From the NCBI GenBank assembly GCA_024642765.1, contig JAHEAM010000099.1, forward strand, positions 1-10,354: 10,354 nt of DNA, given 5' to 3'. The notes beneath the pieces were generated by a model, which made no database searches, was not told where the DNA came from, and saw only the letters and a program-made list of their open reading frames with translations. The stretch is from Planctomycetaceae bacterium (GTDB lineage: Bacteria > Planctomycetota > Planctomycetia > Pirellulales > Pirellulaceae). The position numbers were made by a program, and so were the translations under genes. Positions 8,001 through 10,354 of the stretch are shown piece by piece. Position 1 is the first letter of the stretch, and each line of letters starts with the position of its first letter.

Positions 8001-8265
8001 TGGAGACGCCGCAGTCGACGCCGTTATCAATGCGATGTTTCAGCATGCCGTTTCTCGCACACCAGGCCAGGAAGAGCTCACTATTTTAAGTGAACTTTAC
8101 GCGTCGCACTTGCGGCATTACGAAGAGTCGCCCGACGAGGCCCTGGCCTTGGTGTCGATCGGTATTTCGCCGCGAAACGAGCAAATTTCGGTGGAACGAT
8201 TGGCGGCTTGGACCTCGGTCGCCCGCGTGATTATGAACTTGCACGAATTTGTTACACGATATTAA
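5023..8265 (+). CDS. PSCyt1 / DUF1549 (PSCyt2) / DUF1553 (PSD1) cytochrome-like exported protein
   Basis: 1080 residues. An in-frame stop at 5014-5016 forces the start to ATG 5023. Residues 1-43 look like a long Sec signal (IKK, then a GLLLLGAIA core, probable cut near AFGQA). A planctomycete cytochrome C domain follows (about 60-155) with the heme site CYACH at 74-78 and a candidate axial Met at 129 in EVMPPKDH. DUF1549/PSCyt2 spans about 175-385 (RRLYFDVVGLPPSP, GERMAAYWLDLVRYADT) and carries a second CxxCH, C356-H360, followed by DHKFDPF. A probable beta-sandwich insert (about 470-660) contains GPGRADNANFVVTELLV near 515. DUF1553/PSD1 runs from about 767 (LTRLDLANWIVDP, VNRVW at 790-794, RRGLY near 931, then SNTPTGALVMLNDPS). 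The domain order and length are normal for the family. It is probably periplasmic and heme-binding; the reaction is unknown. The next gene encodes the usual DUF1501 partner. Confidence 0.95.
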   Translation: MRTSVTSFSGVGSVCLFNNWIKKINCGLLLLGAIAYGNNAFGQAGPGEQVSIGLGDERTVEFNRDIRPILADNCYACHGPDKNQRQAELRLDVPEVVGDGTDSEIIVAGKAGESELIRRIFSDDADEVMPPKDHRKKLSAEQKDLLRLWIEQGAHWEGHWAWLPVKSANPKIDSESVIDQRVRARLSERQIEPSPEADRRTLIRRLYFDVVGLPPSPTQVASFVADKSPNAYEKVVDELLASPHFGERMAAYWLDLVRYADTVGYHGDQDVSVSPYRDYVINAFNDNKPFDEFTREQLAGDLLPSPTLWQQVASGYNRLGMMSAEGGVQPDEYLTKYAADRVRTTASVWLGITLGCCECHDHKFDPFTTKDFYSFGAFFADIKERGLYDGANSTGDWGPSVSVADDELAGLLRPLDDHLSELRSKMTATTDGVAQEQAAWEKEIRSQLFDWKALKPESFAAVNQTTFAIQEDQSILLSGDASNEDCYVIGVTLPAGKYQALRLEGLAHDSLPKKGPGRADNANFVVTELLVVRDSSAPNLDSLKKVHDLWDKESQAKLVRLTSATATIEQADNSENNPYKKWPAEAAIDHDQHGPTWGWAILPETGQDNELVVRFVEPIEVAESDKLQIVIQQYHGQGNHVLGRFRLSISTDPAARANPIRSLPAEIREILSLPAAERTVEQTTIVSNYFISIAPRFEPTREQIVNLEKERADLVAQHTRTTLVTVAVEPRPMRVLPRGNWMDHSGEVVEPRIPALFANEVATDSRRLTRLDLANWIVDPQNPMTSRVFVNRVWKMYFGTGFSKVLDDVGSQGEWPSHPQLLDRLASDFVGSGYDIKKLVRQILMSQTYRQSSIPRPELASIDPYNRLLARQASFRIEAEMIRDNALSVSGLLVPKIGGRSVKPYQPAGLYQHLNFPAREYVADHGESQFRRGLYTHWQRQFLHPAMKTFDAPSREECTCDRPRSNTPTGALVMLNDPSLVEAARALAQSCCDGDAAVDAVINAMFQHAVSRTPGQEELTILSELYASHLRHYEESPDEALALVSIGISPRNEQISVERLAAWTSVARVIMNLHEFVTRY

Positions 8266-8272
8266 AAGCAAT

Positions 8273-8277
8273 GGTGA
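8273..8277 (+). promoter_or_regulatory. Ribosome binding site deciding the DUF1501 start
   Basis: GGTGA is complementary to the UCACC of the 16S rRNA 3' end and lies 5 nt before ATG 8283. The alternative ATG at 8271 has only A-rich sequence before it, and a TTG at 8208 would overlap the upstream gene by 58 nt. Confidence 0.45.
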
Positions 8278-8282
8278 ACAAG

Positions 8283-9722
8283 ATGTTGAAACAAGACCAA
8301 TGGTTGCTGGGACGGCGTTCGTTTTTGCAGCGAAATTCGGCGGGGCTCGGAGCGATGGCCCTGGGAATGTTGCTCAATCGTGATGCGAATGGAGCCGCTT
8401 TGGGCGGTCCAACATTCCCGGACGAATTGCGTGGGGTGCTCAAGGAACTTCACTTTCCACAGAAAATCAAACGCGTCATTCACTTGTACATGGCGGGCGG
8501 ACCCTCGCATTTGGAGACACTCGACTACAAGAAGTCGCTGGCCGATATGGATGGTCAGCCGATGCCCAAATCGTTTACGGAAAACCAACAGATCGCGCAA
8601 TTGCAGGGCGAACGTGATCGACTGAAGTGTTTGGGACCGCAACATGCGTTTACGGCTTGTGGCAAATCGGGGTTGATGATTTCGGATGCATTGCCGCACA
8701 TTCAAAAAATCGCCGACGAAATTTGTATCGTTCGTTCGATGCAAACGGAGCAGATCAATCACGACCCGGCGCATTCGTTGATGAACACCGGGTCGATCAT
8801 TACCGGACGGCCATCGATGGGGTCCTGGTTGTTGTACGGCTTGGGATGTGAGTGCGATGATTTGCCGGGCTATGTGGTGTTGTCGTCGGTCGGTGGCGGG
8901 CAAGCTCAACCGATTGCCTCGCGCCAATGGCACAGTGGATTTTTGCCAAGTCAATTCCAGGGCGTTGAGTTTCGCTCCAAGGGCGATCCAGTCTTGTACG
9001 CACAAAGTCCACAAGGCGTCGATGCGATTCGCCAACGCGATGTGATTGAAACGACGCGGAAATTGAACACACTCGCCAACGAACGGCTTCATGATCCGGA
9101 ATTGATGAGCCGGATCTCGCAATATGAGTTGGCTTTCAAAATGCAAACGTCCGTGCCGGGTCTTGTTGATATTTCGGACGAACCCCAACACATTTTGGAC
9201 ATGTATGGAACCAAGGGGGGCGACGGTACGTTTGCCGCTAACTGTTTGCTTGCGCGACGATTGGCGCAACGCGGAGTTCGATTTGTGCAAGTCTACCATC
9301 GCGGCTGGGACCATCATGGCGGGATCAAGGCTGGTATCGGAGTGACGTCCAAGTTGGTCGATCAAGCTTCGGCGGCCCTTATCCAGGATCTGAAGCAACA
9401 GGGAATGCTAGAGGATACGCTTGTGATCTGGGGCGGCGAGTTCGGTCGGACACCGATGGCTCAAGGCAACGGACGCGACCATCACATCAAGGGCTATTCG
9501 CTGTGGATGGCCGGAGGTGGCGTGAAGCCAGGGATTAGCTATGGCAACACCGATGAGTTGGGGTATGCCGCGGTCGAGAATCCATGTCACGTCCATGATA
9601 TTCACGCCACGATGTTGTATTTGTTCGGAATCGATCACAAGCGTTTGACGTACCGCTTCCAAGGCCGCGATTTCCGATTGACCGACGTGCACGGTAACGT
9701 GATCCACGACATTTTGACTTGA
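8283..9722 (+). CDS. Tat-exported DUF1501 protein (alkaline phosphatase/sulfatase-like superfamily)
   Basis: 479 residues from ATG 8283, chosen for the GGTGA 5 nt upstream; ATG 8271 would add four residues. A twin-arginine signal opens the protein: GRRSFLQ with R11-R12, then a hydrophobic AGLGAMALGMLL core. DUF1501 landmarks follow in order: MAGGPSHLETLD (about 70-81), HDPAHS (160-165) within the MNTG..TGRPSMGSW segment, YHRGWDHHGG (about 338-347), WGGEFGRTP (383-391), GRDHH (397-401) and HVHDIHATML (436-445). The histidine/aspartate-rich motifs are those expected for metal binding in the alkaline-phosphatase-like fold, but no substrate is known for this family. Tat export suggests folding, perhaps with cofactor, before transport. 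It starts 17 nt after the DUF1553 gene, the usual order for this planctomycete pair, and the two products likely act together in the periplasm. No truncation or frameshift is seen. Confidence 0.94.
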   Translation: MLKQDQWLLGRRSFLQRNSAGLGAMALGMLLNRDANGAALGGPTFPDELRGVLKELHFPQKIKRVIHLYMAGGPSHLETLDYKKSLADMDGQPMPKSFTENQQIAQLQGERDRLKCLGPQHAFTACGKSGLMISDALPHIQKIADEICIVRSMQTEQINHDPAHSLMNTGSIITGRPSMGSWLLYGLGCECDDLPGYVVLSSVGGGQAQPIASRQWHSGFLPSQFQGVEFRSKGDPVLYAQSPQGVDAIRQRDVIETTRKLNTLANERLHDPELMSRISQYELAFKMQTSVPGLVDISDEPQHILDMYGTKGGDGTFAANCLLARRLAQRGVRFVQVYHRGWDHHGGIKAGIGVTSKLVDQASAALIQDLKQQGMLEDTLVIWGGEFGRTPMAQGNGRDHHIKGYSLWMAGGGVKPGISYGNTDELGYAAVENPCHVHDIHATMLYLFGIDHKRLTYRFQGRDFRLTDVHGNVIHDILT

Positions 9723-9746
9723 TCAACGTAGAGAATTTGGACACAC

Positions 9747-10088
9747 ATGACATCGAACTCACCTTCAACCGAAATCTCGCCCAATGAATTGAAGTTGTTA
9801 TTGGATCAGCAAACCGACTTGTTCTTGCTTGATTGTCGGGAAAAAAATGAGTTCGAATATTGCCATTTAGCAAACGCAAATCACTTGCCGATGAACGAAA
9901 TTCCCGCGAAGATTGAAAGTATGCTCGACTTGCAAGCCAAGCGAATTGTAGTCATCTGCCATCACGGCGTTCGTAGTTTACGCGTGACTCAATTCCTCCG
10001 TACACGCGGATTTGAATTGGCACAGAGCCTGAGTGGTGGCATCGAGGCTTGGAGTCAGGAAATTGACCGGACGATGCCTCGTTATTGA
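9747..10088 (+). CDS. Single-domain rhodanese-like protein (sulfurtransferase family)
   Basis: 113 residues, one rhodanese domain, no signal peptide, so cytoplasmic. The fold landmarks are the N-terminal helix SPNELKLLLD (11-20), FLLDCREKNEFE (26-37), the active-site loop CHHGVRS with catalytic C71, and GGIEAWSQEID near the C-terminus. Rhodaneses transfer sulfane sulfur through a persulfide on this cysteine. The loop fits the CxxGxRS pattern of small sulfurtransferases of the GlpE/PspE type. Two oddities stand out: the usual DVRE is DCRE (C30), and the usual G-H-I-x-G-A is CHLANA (C39, N43). It lies 24 nt after the DUF1501 gene and 34 nt before hutU, so co-transcription is possible. The physiological acceptor cannot be read from the sequence. 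Confidence 0.92.
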   Translation: MTSNSPSTEISPNELKLLLDQQTDLFLLDCREKNEFEYCHLANANHLPMNEIPAKIESMLDLQAKRIVVICHHGVRSLRVTQFLRTRGFELAQSLSGGIEAWSQEIDRTMPRY

Positions 10089-10122
10089 AGAAACTTGAAG
10101 CGAAAGTTGAAGGGACAAATCT

Positions 10123-10354
10123 ATGACGGTTACGGCAAAAACGAGAATCATTCGCGCTGCCAAAGGAAGCGATTTGACTTGCAAAAGTTGGTTGACGGAA
10201 GCGCCGTTGCGGATGCTGATGAATAATCTTGATCCCGACGTTGCCGAACGCCCCGAGAACCTCGTTGTGTATGGCGGGATCGGTCGCGCCGCGCGGAATT
10301 GGGAATGCTACGACAAAATCGTAGAAACACTTCAGCGACTCGAAGCCGACGAAA
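10123..10354 (+). CDS. hutU: Urocanate hydratase (urocanase), N-terminal part
   Basis: 77 codons are visible before the right edge; the full enzyme is about 550 residues. A clear ribosome binding site, AAGGGA at 10110-10115, sits 7 nt before the ATG. The segment KSWLTEAPLRMLMNNLDP (21-38) and then VVYGGIGRAARNWECYD (48-64) is the highly conserved start of urocanases. HutU uses tightly bound NAD+ to hydrate urocanate to 4-imidazolone-5-propionate, the second step of histidine degradation, in the cytoplasm. No hutH, hutI or hutG is visible in the window; partners may lie downstream. The rhodanese gene is directly upstream on the same strand. Confidence 0.96.
   Translation, partial: MTVTAKTRIIRAAKGSDLTCKSWLTEAPLRMLMNNLDPDVAERPENLVVYGGIGRAARNWECYDKIVETLQRLEADE

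Noticed and set aside
8208..8282. Longer DUF1501 frame starting at TTG 8208
   Set aside because: It would overlap the upstream gene by 58 nt and place 25 residues before the twin-arginine signal; the ATG at 8283 has a ribosome binding site and the usual short n-region.
8262..9398. A 378-codon open frame on the minus strand opposite the DUF1501 gene
   Set aside because: The opposite strand encodes an unmistakable DUF1501 protein with all family motifs. The antisense translation shows no domain, and long antisense frames are common opposite such codon use.
1..10354. CRISPR arrays, insertion sequences, phage genes, defence systems, tRNA or rRNA
   Set aside because: No regular spaced repeats, transposase or integrase motifs, or RNA gene signatures were seen. 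All long frames are accounted for by seven ordinary genes.

Overview
The window looks like a chromosomal segment from a planctomycete, most likely a Pirellulaceae/Rhodopirellula-like bacterium. The main reason is the adjacent pair of a PSCyt1-PSCyt2(DUF1549)-DUF1553 cytochrome-like protein and a Tat-exported DUF1501 protein, a hallmark of that phylum. Secreted Asp-box propeller proteins, mixed GC content near one half by eye, and many genes with weak or absent Shine-Dalgarno sequences fit the same picture. The assignment is inferred from gene content, not from a marker gene search.

Layout. Positions 1-1339 (minus strand) hold the first 446 codons of a secreted sortilin/VPS10-like BNR (Asp-box) propeller protein that runs off the left edge. 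A 231-bp divergent intergenic region separates it from plus-strand genes. First comes a 695-residue exported protein of unknown function (1571-3658), followed 21 nt later by a secreted sialidase-superfamily propeller (3680-4744); these two look like a transcription unit. A 278-bp gap follows. It holds a GC-rich repeat-like element with two hairpins, then an AT-rich leader. After it come the large PSCyt1/DUF1549/DUF1553 protein (5023-8265), its DUF1501 partner (8283-9722), a single-domain rhodanese (9747-10088) and the start of urocanate hydratase, hutU (10123 to the right edge). The spacings here are only 17-34 nt, so these four may be co-transcribed.

How the genes fit together. Five of the seven proteins carry a likely Sec or Tat export signal, so most of the window concerns the cell envelope or periplasm: two beta-propellers, an unknown exported protein and the DUF1553/DUF1501 pair. 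PSD1/DUF1501 pairs are widespread in planctomycetes, often in many paralogous copies, but I know of no established biochemical role. The rhodanese and HutU (second step of histidine degradation) are cytoplasmic and probably unrelated in function to the exported proteins.

I see no CRISPR array, transposase, integrase, tRNA, rRNA or phage gene. The region reads as ordinary planctomycete chromosome. The less explained parts are the 695-residue orphan, the repeat-like element at 4751-4850, the cysteine-rich rhodanese and the hairpin overlapping the start codon of the cytochrome-like gene.
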